A stretch of DNA of 42,331 nucleotides from Candidatus Symbiothrix sp. GTDB taxonomy: Bacteria > Bacteroidota > Bacteroidia > Bacteroidales > Azobacteroidaceae. The stretch spans positions 1 to 42,331 of the forward strand of contig JAISKT010000372.1 in assembly GCA_031261295.1 (NCBI GenBank), in the 5' to 3' direction. Shown here in pieces: positions 7,849 through 16,067 of this stretch. The translations under genes and the position numbers were made by a program. Position 1 is the stretch's first letter. The number at the start of each line of letters is the position of its first letter. Under the pieces are notes generated by a model. The model worked only from the letters and a program-made list of their open reading frames with translations, did not search any database and had not been told where the DNA came from.

Positions 7849-9006
7849 TTACGAATTATCGACCGGATTTAATTTCAATAATTCTTTCGTCTTTTCGTAT
7901 AATTCTTTCAGTTTTATTTCAAACCGGTTGGATTGTATGGCGCTGTCCGTCATGCCGCCGTGATTGATGTCGTTGCGGATGTTGGTGATTTGCGCAAACA
8001 AATGCGACCATTCGTTGATGTGGGGAAGGGTTTCAAAATATCCTTGCAATTCGTTGGTTACGGCCATTTCTACTTCCGAAAACAGACCGGTATTGAAATC
8101 TTCACGGAACCGGTGATTCAAATAAGCGGAGGCAAAATCACGTTTGATTTTATTGTTATAATCTTCCAGGAAATGCGAGATTATTCCTTCCTGAAGCAAT
8201 GTAAACCCTTCCTGGATAAGCAGTTTATCAATGCACCATTGAACGGCGGACAGCATGTTTTTCTTATCGTTTTTCCCCTTGTGTATTTCCCGGACGGAGG
8301 TTTTTATTTTGAATAAAATGGGATTCAACGGTTCGATGAGGTGTTGTTCCAGATGATCTAAGATTTCTAATATCTGGTGGGAATTGTGGCCTTCCATCAA
8401 CGATCGGCCCCGGTTGGTAATGATATTCAGGCTGAGGTTTTCGATGTGATTATTTAATTCCCGCAATCGTTCGGCAATCTCGTTATGACCGTGGGAGGCT
8501 TTGAGAATAGGCGCCAGGTGCGCTTTCGTCAGGTTGTTTAATTTTTTGCTGTTGCCGAAATTCACAAAATCATTGGCCGCTATCGACCAATCCTGAATAT
8601 CGGAAAAAGCCGTTAGATTGATGTGTGCGTGCTTTCCGGAGTGTCCCGTCCTTCCGCAATAAATTCCTTTTACCCGGATGTTTTTCAAGAATTTAGCGTA
8701 TTGCAGAAGGGAGGAAATCAACATCTCCACTATTCTCGGACAGGAAGAAATGTCGATAGTTACTTCGTCTTCTTCCTGGAAAATGGCATAGATCGTATCG
8801 AAAATTTCCCATATTTCCGCTTCATTCTTTCCGGTCGGAATCGTTACCGCTTCCATGGGAACGGATATATTTTCTATTACCGGTTCTTTTTTGCTTTTGC
8901 TTAGGCTGTAAATACGATCATTTTCAGTCCATGCGGCACAGATTTCATTGATTAATACACTTTTGCCGGGATGATCCGAGATAGTTACCAGTATTTTCCG
9001 AGACAT
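7849..9006 (-). CDS. CARF-HEPN protein of the Csx1/TM1812 (Csx2) type, without CRISPR neighbours
   Basis: The 385-residue protein matches the layout of TM1812-type CARF-HEPN proteins. An N-terminal Rossmann-like part (MSRKILVTIS) is followed by IPTGKNEAEIWEIF (56-69) and then TIDISSCPR (83-91), at the place where family members carry D-x-THGFR. Next come GIYCG (114-118) and INLTAFSDIQDWSIAANDFV (129-148). The C-terminal helical part ends in ITNIRNDINHGG, a HEPN R-X4-H motif (Arg344, His349) expected to be the RNase site. Known relatives are activated by cyclic oligoadenylate from type III CRISPR complexes. Here the THG core is replaced by SSC, so the ligand may differ or be absent. It is the last gene after nadE (21-base gap), and no cas gene or repeat array is in the window. 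Family call by motif only. Confidence 0.72.
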   Translation of the reverse strand: MSRKILVTISDHPGKSVLINEICAAWTENDRIYSLSKSKKEPVIENISVPMEAVTIPTGKNEAEIWEIFDTIYAIFQEEDEVTIDISSCPRIVEMLISSLLQYAKFLKNIRVKGIYCGRTGHSGKHAHINLTAFSDIQDWSIAANDFVNFGNSKKLNNLTKAHLAPILKASHGHNEIAERLRELNNHIENLSLNIITNRGRSLMEGHNSHQILEILDHLEQHLIEPLNPILFKIKTSVREIHKGKNDKKNMLSAVQWCIDKLLIQEGFTLLQEGIISHFLEDYNNKIKRDFASAYLNHRFREDFNTGLFSEVEMAVTNELQGYFETLPHINEWSHLFAQITNIRNDINHGGMTDSAIQSNRFEIKLKELYEKTKELLKLNPVDNS

Positions 9007-9027
9007 GTTATTTTTCTGTAAATAACA

Positions 9028-10956
9028 CTACAAGGCGGCAAATGGTTTTAACCACAGATTAGCGCTTGCATCGCTCGGCATTCGCCAGTCGCCGCGGGGC
9101 GACAGATTGACCGAACCCACTTTTGGCCCGTCCGGCAGGCAACTGCGCTTGAATTGCTGGCTGAAGAAGCGTTTGAAAAAGACTTCCATCCATTTCAAAA
9201 GAGTCGCATGGTCGTATGTATTTTTGAAAGCGTGTTGAGCTAAATAATAAATCTTTTCCGGAGAAAATCCATAGCGCAATACATAATACAGGAAAAAGTC
9301 GTGCAATTCGTAAGGGCCGACCACATCTTCGGTAAACTGCGTCATCTGTCCCTCGGCGTCGGTCGGCAACAATTCGGGGCTGACGGGCGTGTAGAGAATA
9401 TCCAACAGCGTGGTCTTGCTGCCTTCGTCCATTTGGGTTTCGGCTACCCATTTGACCAAGTGCCGGACCAATGTTTTGGGAATGCCGGTATTTACGGCGT
9501 ACATCGACATGTGGTCGCCGTTGTAAGTGGCCCAGCCCAATGCCAATTCCGACAAATCGCCGGTGCCAATCACCATGCCGTTCAATTGGTTGGCCAAATC
9601 CATCAGGATTTGGGTGCGTTCGCGGGCCTGGGTATTTTCGTAAGTGACATCATGAACGCCCGGATCGTGGCCAATGTCTTTGAAATGTTGTTCGCAAGCG
9701 GGCACAATGCTGATCTCTTTCGTGCTGATTCCCAACGATTTCATCAAATTGATGGCATTCGTATAAGTTCGTCCGGTGGTGCCGAAGCCGGGCATGGTTA
9801 TCCCGTGAATCATTTCCCGCGACAATCCCAATTTATCAATGGTTTTCACACAGACCAGCAGCGCCAAGGTGGAATCCAATCCGCCGGAAACGCCGATTAT
9901 CAATGTTTGGGAATGGGTATGTACCAGTCGTTTGGCCAAGCCTGCCACCTGAATGGAGAAAATTTCATCGCAACTTTCATCGTAATTATCCATTGACGGG
10001 ATAAATGGGGTAGGGTTGACGAACCGGCTTAGCGTCAAAGGCTCCTTATCCAATACGGACAAAACGAATACCTCCGTGTAGTTATTAGTATTTGCTTTGC
10101 TGATAAACGTCGTGTTTTTCTTCCGTTCTGCATCCAATAAATCAAAATCCACTTCACTGATAACCATTTGTTCTGTGAATTGGAAACGCTTGTTTTCCGC
10201 CAGTAACCGTCCGTTTTCGTAGATATAGGCATTTCCGGCATAGACCAAATCGGTTGTCGATTCGCCGAAACCGGCTGCTGCATATACGTAAGCCGCCTGG
10301 CAACGGGCGGATTGCTGGCTCAACAACGATTTTACATACTGCCGTTTTCCAATCAATTCGTCGCTGGCCGACAAGTTGAAAATCAATTGAGCGCCGGCCA
10401 TCGCATGGTAGGAACTGGGTGGAATCACCGACCATACATCTTCGCAAATTTCTACAGCAAAATTTTTGTCTTCGACTCCAAATAACAGACGGGTTCCAAA
10501 AGGTATCGATTGAATTTGGTCTCCGTAACTAACCTCCAGAACTTCTTCTGACGGATACGATTCAAACCAACGCTTTTCGTAAAATTCCGAATAGTTGGGA
10601 AGATATATTTTGGGTACAATACCGATAATATAACCATTGTAACAGACAAAGGCACAGTTGTATAACTTGGAATTGAGTTCCATTGGAGCGCCTACAATAA
10701 AACAGATTTCCAAGCCATTGGTTTCTTCCAACAGCCATGTCAGGGCTTTTTCGGCTTCTCTGACAAGCGTTTGCTGAAGGAACAGATCGCCGCAAGTATA
10801 AGCCGTTACAGATAATTCGGGAAAGCAAATGACCTTGACTCCTTGTTGGTCAGCTTCACTGATCAAATTTTCAATCTGTTGTATGTTAAACTCGCAATCG
10901 GCTACCCGTACTTCGGGAATGGCTGCCGCTACCTTCAGGAATCCATGATTTTCCAT
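9028..10956 (-). CDS. nadE: Glutamine-dependent NAD(+) synthetase
   Basis: This 642-residue two-domain enzyme makes NAD from deamido-NAD, ATP and glutamine. The N-terminal nitrilase-like glutaminase domain has its triad Glu47 (FPELSV), Lys116 (VPKIYLPNY) and Cys171 (EICEDVW). The C-terminal synthetase domain has the ATP-pyrophosphatase loop GVSGGLDST (355-363), and later GTGDLSELALGWATYNGDH. The length is that of the long glutamine-dependent form. The gene sits 5 bases after the NigD-like gene and 21 bases before the CARF-HEPN gene, all in one direction. Confidence 0.95.
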   Translation of the reverse strand: MENHGFLKVAAAIPEVRVADCEFNIQQIENLISEADQQGVKVICFPELSVTAYTCGDLFLQQTLVREAEKALTWLLEETNGLEICFIVGAPMELNSKLYNCAFVCYNGYIIGIVPKIYLPNYSEFYEKRWFESYPSEEVLEVSYGDQIQSIPFGTRLLFGVEDKNFAVEICEDVWSVIPPSSYHAMAGAQLIFNLSASDELIGKRQYVKSLLSQQSARCQAAYVYAAAGFGESTTDLVYAGNAYIYENGRLLAENKRFQFTEQMVISEVDFDLLDAERKKNTTFISKANTNNYTEVFVLSVLDKEPLTLSRFVNPTPFIPSMDNYDESCDEIFSIQVAGLAKRLVHTHSQTLIIGVSGGLDSTLALLVCVKTIDKLGLSREMIHGITMPGFGTTGRTYTNAINLMKSLGISTKEISIVPACEQHFKDIGHDPGVHDVTYENTQARERTQILMDLANQLNGMVIGTGDLSELALGWATYNGDHMSMYAVNTGIPKTLVRHLVKWVAETQMDEGSKTTLLDILYTPVSPELLPTDAEGQMTQFTEDVVGPYELHDFFLYYVLRYGFSPEKIYYLAQHAFKNTYDHATLLKWMEVFFKRFFSQQFKRSCLPDGPKVGSVNLSPRGDWRMPSDASANLWLKPFAAL

Positions 10957-10961
10957 ATTGT

Positions 10962-11684
10962 TTAATACTTGAATTTATACGTCTTATCGCCGTAATTAGT
11001 GGTGTTGAAATGAATGAGTAACGTCCGGTCTCCCTTGGCTTCCCCGAGGACTTCGCTCAAATCGTAGGAAACGCGCACGCTTGAAGGGTATCCGGGCGCA
11101 TCGTTATTGGTATTGTGCCGGAAATAAACCGTCACTTCCGAATCATTCACTTTGGATTCGTCTGTAATCAAAGCGATTGTGTGCGCTTCGGATTTGTATT
11201 CGATATAAAATTGCAGATTGAGGTAATGACTGCCTGTCCAGGCGCTTTCAAAACGGACGGGATCATTTACCTGTTTCGAAATTTCGTTGGCTTTCATCGC
11301 TTTCAAAACGCCTTTGGAAATTTTGGCGGAAGCATGAATCACAATCCGGTCGGAACTGTTTTCTTCATACGAAAAATTCAGGTAAACCCGGTCGCCCGGT
11401 TCGTAGGATTTGCGGGCGCTTTCATCGGTATTCCGAACGGTATTTCCGGTATCCAAGAGGAAAGCGTCTTCCTCCAGAGCCGTAGCGATTTCAACGTAAT
11501 ATTCACCCAAACCGTAATCAACAACGGGATCGGAAGCGCAAGAGTAGAATGAAAGAAATGAAAGAAATGAAAGAAATGAAAGAAATGAAAGGAATGAAAG
11601 GAATGAAGAAAATGAAAATAATGTTCCCCTTTCTTTCATTTTCTTCATTCCTTTCATTATTTTCATTATTTTCATTTTCTTCAT
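10962..11684 (-). CDS. NigD-like lipoprotein with repeat-encoded signal peptide
   Basis: The 240-residue protein has a lipoprotein signal ending at Cys49 (SFYSC). It is followed by a NigD-type two-domain body (EYYVEIATALEEDAFLLDTGN near the start, then YEPGDRVYLNF and a C-terminal YDLSEVLGEAKGD). NigD-like proteins are secreted Bacteroidales proteins of unclear role. The first 48 residues are unusual: a Met/Lys repeat (MKKMKIMKIMKGMKKMKE) and then a run of SFL units, encoded by the two arms of an inverted repeat (11601-11686). The start overlaps the acyltransferase stop as ATGA, suggesting coupled translation. Several in-frame ATGs follow within the repeat, so the exact start is uncertain. 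Confidence 0.7.
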   Translation of the reverse strand: MKKMKIMKIMKGMKKMKERGTLFSFSSFLSFLSFLSFLSFLSFLSFYSCASDPVVDYGLGEYYVEIATALEEDAFLLDTGNTVRNTDESARKSYEPGDRVYLNFSYEENSSDRIVIHASAKISKGVLKAMKANEISKQVNDPVRFESAWTGSHYLNLQFYIEYKSEAHTIALITDESKVNDSEVTVYFRHNTNNDAPGYPSSVRVSYDLSEVLGEAKGDRTLLIHFNTTNYGDKTYKFKY

Positions 11685-11686
11685 TC
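11601..11686. repeat. 23-base perfect inverted repeat spanning the NigD-like start codon
   Basis: Bases 11664-11686 and 11601-11623 are exact reverse complements. The first arm contains the start codon and encodes the Met/Lys part of the signal peptide, and the second encodes part of its hydrophobic core. Both arms are built from ATGAAA-type units, and the 9-base unit continues from 11555 to 11600. A hairpin in the mRNA would bury the start codon. Confidence 0.85.
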
Positions 11687-12829
11687 TACTGATAATTGAT
11701 TCTTCACCGGATTGGCGTACATTTCCAGTATTTTTTCCGTTAAAAACGGAACATCTTTATCTTCCAAAACGATTTTATCCAACTGTTTGTTGAGATAATC
11801 GTCAAATAGTCGGCAATCTTTTTCCGTATATGTATCTGCAAACCGGTTTTGGCCCCACAACCGGTCGTAAGCGATGTAATTGCCCGGATAAAATTTATAA
11901 TTCAGGAATATTTCCTTGTCAATCAGAGCGCTTACGGCTGTTACCAATTCATTTTTGGGTAATTGTGCATCCAATTGTTCCAACAACGGATGAATGGGCA
12001 TGCCAAACTGGAAGTGGATATTTCCCTTGTATCCGAACAAGCCCGTTTCCATATTGATTAAATCATCTTCCTGTGATTTTTTGAATTCGGGATTATCCCT
12101 TTTTTGTTGAAACTCCTTGGCTTTCAGGTAATCGCAAGGATCGTATTCGTAAGAAAAAGAGACCGGAACAATGTTTAATTCTTTGAGGCTTGTCAAAAAA
12201 TTGTCTTTCCCGTCCATCGCCAGCATTTTCAAAAGGCTTTCCTGTGTCCGGTCGTTGGAATCTTTGGCCCGTCCTTCCCGCTGGGCGATCCACACGGATT
12301 CTTTCTTTTCGTTGATCGCGTAATGGATGTATTGGGAGAGGTGGGTCGATACTTCCAGCATTTGCCGGATGGATACGCCTCTTTTCACAATGAAACTTTT
12401 GTTTAGTTTGACCACATCTTCAATCCACGGATATAACAACAAATTGTCTCCAATCGCTATTTCAATTGATTCGTATCCTTTGTAAATAAGCATGGAACTT
12501 AGCATGGAAGCGTCTAATACAATGTCGCGATGATTGGATATATAGGTGTACGCTTCGTCCTTACGGATATGTTCGAGGCCGGCGCATTTAATTGAACAGG
12601 ATGTAGCTTCCACAACTTGAAAAACCACTTTACTGATCAATTGATGTTGAAACTCCTTTTTGGTAGTAAAAGTGCGCAGGAGCGTTTCCAACTCGTGCCA
12701 GTCTCTTTCGGGAAAAACCTTGCCCACCACTTTTTTGAACAGGGGATCTCTGACCAAACGATCGATGACGGGCGCTACCTCTTCATCGTAATACGGACGT
12801 ATATCGTCAAATTCAGTATTCTTTTCCAT
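11681..12829 (-). CDS. PlsC-like acyltransferase
   Basis: The 382-residue protein has the PlsC/LPLAT layout: TYISNHRDIVLD (about 95-106) as the catalytic block, then KSFIVKRG, then WIAQREGRAKDSND (the FPEG-like block) and a later NIVPVSFSYEYDP. The catalytic His100 is separated from Asp106 by five residues instead of the classical four, although Asp102 also follows closely. It probably acylates a lipid precursor at the inner membrane, and the substrate is not determined. It begins 3 bases after the ddl stop and overlaps the next gene start (ATGA). Confidence 0.75.
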   Translation of the reverse strand: MEKNTEFDDIRPYYDEEVAPVIDRLVRDPLFKKVVGKVFPERDWHELETLLRTFTTKKEFQHQLISKVVFQVVEATSCSIKCAGLEHIRKDEAYTYISNHRDIVLDASMLSSMLIYKGYESIEIAIGDNLLLYPWIEDVVKLNKSFIVKRGVSIRQMLEVSTHLSQYIHYAINEKKESVWIAQREGRAKDSNDRTQESLLKMLAMDGKDNFLTSLKELNIVPVSFSYEYDPCDYLKAKEFQQKRDNPEFKKSQEDDLINMETGLFGYKGNIHFQFGMPIHPLLEQLDAQLPKNELVTAVSALIDKEIFLNYKFYPGNYIAYDRLWGQNRFADTYTEKDCRLFDDYLNKQLDKIVLEDKDVPFLTEKILEMYANPVKNQLSVE

Positions 12830-12832
12830 TCT

Positions 12833-13822
12833 CTACCTTATATTAAATTCGTTCTCAATGATTTCTGTCATTACCTCGCGGATGTCCAAGCCGGCGGCGC
12901 GCACTTGTTGGGGGATAAAACTGGTGGCCGTCATGCCCGGAGTCGTATTTACTTCCAGCATCCGCACTTCTCCTTCCGGCGAAATAATGTAGTCGATGCG
13001 GATAATTCCCTTGGCGCCCACCCAATCATAAATACGGGCCGTCAGCGTTTGTATTTCTTCCGTTAATTCGTTGGAAATGCGGGCCGGCGTGATTTCTTCC
13101 ACGCTTGCCGGATTGTATTTGGCGTCATAATCAAAAAATTCGTTTTTGCTGACCACTTCGGTAACCGGGAAAACCGTTTTTTTATCTTTTACCTTATAAC
13201 AGCCGCAAGTGACTTCCGTACCGGGCATAAAACATTCAATCAACACTTCTTCCCCTTCTGCAAAGGCCGAAGCGATAGCCGGTTGGATTTGTTCGGCTGA
13301 TTTTACTTTGGTCGTACCAAAACTGGAACCACCGTCGTTGGGTTTAATAAACAAGGGTAATCCTAATTCTGCGATTATTTCTTCGGAAGTCCGTTTTTCG
13401 TCTTTTCTCAAATGAATGGATTTCGCCGTTTTTACGCCGAAATGTTGAAGGTAATTGTTGCAAAAATATTTGTTGAAAGTCAGGGAAGCCGACAAAACGC
13501 CGCAGCAAGAATAGGGGATACCCAGCATATCCAGGTAACCTTGCAAAAGGCCGTTTTCACCCGGAGCGCCGTGGATGGTGATGTAAGCAAAATCAAACCG
13601 GACCGGTTCGCCGTTGTGCGTAAAACTAAAATCGTTTTTATCCACAGCGATTTCCTGTTTATCTTCTGATAGGACACTCCACCGGTCTTTTGTAATCCGG
13701 ACGATATACAAATTGTATTTTTCTTTATCAATAAAAGAATAAATGCCTTGTGCGCTTTTTAACGAAACAACTTGTTCGGAAGAATATCCTCCGGCTACAA
13801 TTGCAATGTTTTTCATTTTCAA
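12833..13822 (-). CDS. ddl: D-alanine--D-alanine ligase
   Basis: This 329-residue ATP-grasp enzyme joins two D-alanines for peptidoglycan precursor synthesis. Motifs include IVAGGYSSEQVVSLKSAQ at the N-terminus, HGAPGENGLLQGYLDMLGIP, KPNDGGSSFGTTKV (ATP loop) and MLEVNTTPGMTATS (metal and substrate binding near the C-terminus). The length is normal. It lies between rluD (8-base gap) and the acyltransferase (3-base gap) in a tight operon. Confidence 0.95.
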   Translation of the reverse strand: MKMKNIAIVAGGYSSEQVVSLKSAQGIYSFIDKEKYNLYIVRITKDRWSVLSEDKQEIAVDKNDFSFTHNGEPVRFDFAYITIHGAPGENGLLQGYLDMLGIPYSCCGVLSASLTFNKYFCNNYLQHFGVKTAKSIHLRKDEKRTSEEIIAELGLPLFIKPNDGGSSFGTTKVKSAEQIQPAIASAFAEGEEVLIECFMPGTEVTCGCYKVKDKKTVFPVTEVVSKNEFFDYDAKYNPASVEEITPARISNELTEEIQTLTARIYDWVGAKGIIRIDYIISPEGEVRMLEVNTTPGMTATSFIPQQVRAAGLDIREVMTEIIENEFNIR

Positions 13823-13830
13823 ATCTTATT

Positions 13831-14946
13831 TTACCAAAATAAATCTTCTTCGTCCTCCTTTTCCTGATAGAGTGTATTGGGACTGAAATTTCTCCATTTT
13901 TCAATCAGTTGCATCATATCGTCCGGAATGGAGCTTTCCAGGAAAATTTCTTCTTTCGTTTTCGGGTGAACAAAACCCAACGTCTTGGCGTGCAGCGCTT
14001 GACGCGGGCATACGGCAAAACAATTATAGATGAATTGCCTGTATTTGGAATGATGATACCCTCTTAATATTTCATCGCCGCCATAGCGCTCGTCATTGAA
14101 CAGCGTATGGCCGATGTGTTTCATGTGGACACGAATCTGGTGAGTGCGTCCCGTTTCCAAACGGCATTCGACCAAGGTGGCATACCCGTACCGCTCCAAC
14201 ACTTTGTAATGTGTCACAGCCGGTTTTCCTAAATCGCCATCCGGAAAAACCATCATCTTCATTTTATCGTAGGGGTTGCGGCCGATATTTCCTTCGATGC
14301 GGCCTTCGTCTTCTTTTACATTTCCCCAGACCAGCGCCCAGTATTTCCGTTTGGTCGTCTTGTTGAAAAATTGCAGGGACAAATCCGCCTTGGCATCCGG
14401 CGTTTTGGCAACGATCAACAAACCCGATGTGTCTTTGTCGATGCGGTGCACCAAGCCCAGACGCGGATCTTTGGTATGGTAGTAAGGATTGTCTTTCAAA
14501 TGCCAGGCAACGGCGTTGACCAGCGTGCCATCGTAATTGCCATGCCCCGGATGAACGACCAATCCCGGCGGTTTATTTACCACCATCACTTCGTCGTCTT
14601 CGTAAACAATCTCAATCGGAATATCTTCGGGAATGATTTCGACTTCCCGGTGGGGACGGTCCAATACGACCGTAATGGTGTCGTAGGGTTTGACTTTGTA
14701 ATTGGATTTAATCGGGATGCCGTTGGCCATGATGTACCCGGCGTCGGCTGCCTGCTGGACGCGGTTGCGGGAAGTTCCCGTAATCCGGTCTGTCAGGAAT
14801 TTATCCACCCGCAAAAGATTTTGTCCTTTGTCGGCTGTAAAACGGAAGTGTTCATACAATTCATCTCCGGATTCTTCTGTAAAGGCCGAATCTTCGCTAT
14901 ATTCTTCTATTTTTTCATTTAATTCGTCTTTCGATTCTTCCATCAT
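13831..14946 (-). CDS. rluD: RluA/RluD-family 23S rRNA pseudouridine synthase
   Basis: The 371-residue protein has an S4 RNA-binding domain (about residues 44-100, LLRVDKFLTDRITGTSRNRV) and a pseudouridine synthase domain. The catalytic motif is HRIDKDTSG (Asp170). It also has PPGLVVHPGHGN and the RTHQIRVHMKHIGHTLFND block typical of RluD. The acidic N-terminal extension (about 40 residues) is common in this family. The specific uridine targets are inferred from family likeness, and RluC or RluA specificity cannot be fully excluded. Confidence 0.85.
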   Translation of the reverse strand: MMEESKDELNEKIEEYSEDSAFTEESGDELYEHFRFTADKGQNLLRVDKFLTDRITGTSRNRVQQAADAGYIMANGIPIKSNYKVKPYDTITVVLDRPHREVEIIPEDIPIEIVYEDDEVMVVNKPPGLVVHPGHGNYDGTLVNAVAWHLKDNPYYHTKDPRLGLVHRIDKDTSGLLIVAKTPDAKADLSLQFFNKTTKRKYWALVWGNVKEDEGRIEGNIGRNPYDKMKMMVFPDGDLGKPAVTHYKVLERYGYATLVECRLETGRTHQIRVHMKHIGHTLFNDERYGGDEILRGYHHSKYRQFIYNCFAVCPRQALHAKTLGFVHPKTKEEIFLESSIPDDMMQLIEKWRNFSPNTLYQEKEDEEDLFW

Positions 14947-14955
14947 GATGTCTTC

Positions 14956-15567
14956 TTAATACCAGGATTCTTCAGGATCTAATTCTACTGTCTCGACACC
15001 CTCTTCTTCCGCAGAAAAAATTTCTTCTTCTCCGGAACTTACTAAAAGAGATAATACGGCGTCAGCCGGAAGATGCACTCCCGCTTCCAATGCTCGTCCC
15101 CGCGTTTCCAATCCCAACACCAAATCCTTGTAAGCGCCCGGAACCGTTTGGATTTTTACCGACTCAAAACCCAAGGACAAGAGCATCGCATACGCTTGCC
15201 GCTGCGACATGTCTTTCACTTCGGGTATCGTCAGCAATTGGGCGGAATGGGCATTGACGGTAAGATAAATCGTTCGTCCTTCCTTTACATTCGTCCCTAC
15301 AGGCGGAATTGTTTCGAGGATACTCCCCGGTGTTTTGTTTTTGACAAAAACGGAATCCACTATGGCATACTGCAAGGCTTTTTGCTGAAAAAAAGGCGCC
15401 GCCTCCGCCACTTGCAGTCCTTTGACATCCGGCACGGCCACTTGTTTGCCGTGGTTGGTGTAAATATCCAACCACCAAAGGACAACAAAAACAAGAACGA
15501 TAAAAACAATAACAGCTATTAATATATTCTTTACAAAGATATTTGAAAATAAACTTCGATTTTTCAT
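14956..15567 (-). CDS. Membrane-anchored PASTA-domain protein
   Basis: The 203-residue protein has a short cytoplasmic start, one membrane segment (ILIAVIVFIVLVFVVLWW, about 14-31) and two PASTA repeats outside (VAVPDVKGLQVAEAAPFF and TIPEVKDMSQRQAYAMLLSL). The tail is acidic. PASTA domains bind peptidoglycan fragments or beta-lactams in other proteins. No kinase domain is attached. It is the first gene of the operon running through rluD, ddl, acyltransferase, NigD-like, nadE and CARF-HEPN, with a promoter at 15591-15598. Confidence 0.85.
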   Translation of the reverse strand: MKNRSLFSNIFVKNILIAVIVFIVLVFVVLWWLDIYTNHGKQVAVPDVKGLQVAEAAPFFQQKALQYAIVDSVFVKNKTPGSILETIPPVGTNVKEGRTIYLTVNAHSAQLLTIPEVKDMSQRQAYAMLLSLGFESVKIQTVPGAYKDLVLGLETRGRALEAGVHLPADAVLSLLVSSGEEEIFSAEEEGVETVELDPEESWY

Positions 15568-15590
15568 AATAAATTTTTCAATAATACAGG

Positions 15591-15598
15591 CAAAAATA
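15591..15598 (-). promoter_or_regulatory. Promoter -7 element of the PASTA-rluD-ddl operon
   Basis: On the minus strand this reads TATTTTTG (TAnnTTTG), 23 bases before the ATG at 15567. It is the only good match upstream of the first gene of the seven-gene minus-strand run. Confidence 0.65.
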
Positions 15599-15621
15599 CG
15601 AAAAAAGAAGATATGAAAATA

Positions 15622-15652
15622 TAAAAAGGGAATAAACTATCAGCTTATTCCC
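15622..15652 (-). terminator. Intrinsic terminator of rpmH
   Basis: GGGAATAA (15628-15635) pairs with TTATTCCC (15645-15652) around a 9-base loop. On the minus strand the hairpin is followed by TTTTTAT. It lies 23 bases past the rpmH stop. Confidence 0.75.
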
Positions 15653-15675
15653 CTGTATGATAAAAAAACCGGGAT

Positions 15676-15828
15676 TTATCCGTTGTATTCGTCGGATACA
15701 GATAATTTTTTACGGCCTTTAGCTCTGCGGGAAGCCAATACTCTACGACCGTTAGCACTTTCCATTCGACTCCGGAATCCGTGTTTGTTTTTTCTTTTCC
15801 TGTTTGAAGGTTGAAATGTCCGTTTCAT
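15676..15828 (-). CDS. rpmH: 50S ribosomal protein L34
   Basis: This 50-residue, highly basic protein begins [20 protein letters not shown] and continues with [20 protein letters not shown], the full L34 signature. L34 is a small structural protein of the large ribosomal subunit. The C-terminal tail [10 protein letters not shown] is slightly longer than in E. coli L34 (46 residues), as is usual in Bacteroidota. It has its own promoter (15873-15903) and terminator. It is not next to rnpA or dnaA here, unlike in many other phyla. Confidence 0.97.
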   Translation of the reverse strand: MKRTFQPSNRKRKNKHGFRSRMESANGRRVLASRRAKGRKKLSVSDEYNG

Positions 15829-15872
15829 GACTTTATGTATTTTATTTTTATATTATCAATCCAATTGGGCTG

Positions 15873-15903
15873 CAAAGATAGAATTAATTTTCAAAAGGAG
15901 CAA
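15873..15903 (-). promoter_or_regulatory. rpmH promoter
   Basis: On the minus strand TTG (15903-15901) is followed after 20 bases by TATCTTTG (15880-15873). The ATG at 15828 lies 44 bases downstream. Confidence 0.75.
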
Positions 15904-15951
15904 GCACTTTTGAAAGTTTTTCTTCGGAAGCAAGGCCGGTTACCTTTTTTA

Positions 15952-15989
15952 ATCTTCCCAGGGTTTGCTCAAAGCAACCCTGGGAAGAT
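15952..15989. repeat. Palindrome with 14-base arms
   Basis: ATCTTCCCAGGGTT (15952-15965) and AACCCTGGGAAGAT (15976-15989) are exact reverse complements. It lies downstream of the Big-domain gene and could end that transcript, but neither side has a clean T-run. It may instead be a dispersed palindromic element. Confidence 0.6.
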
Positions 15990-16067
15990 ATAAGCATACA
16001 ATACCTAATCGCAATAAAACTCACGACTTTTTAATTAAACGTAGTTTCGGCCATGTTGATAAAATAA

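Noticed and set aside
7849-9006. A CRISPR-Cas locus around the CARF-HEPN gene
   Set aside because: No direct-repeat/spacer array and no cas1, cas2, cas6 or cas10-like gene can be seen anywhere in the window.
9301-9996. 231-residue plus-strand frame
   Set aside because: It is antisense to the synthetase domain of nadE, whose conserved motifs account for the sequence.
15829-16067. Possible tRNA or small RNA gene in the gap between rpmH and the Big-domain gene
   Set aside because: No cloverleaf or CCA end could be found. The gap holds the rpmH promoter and one palindrome only.
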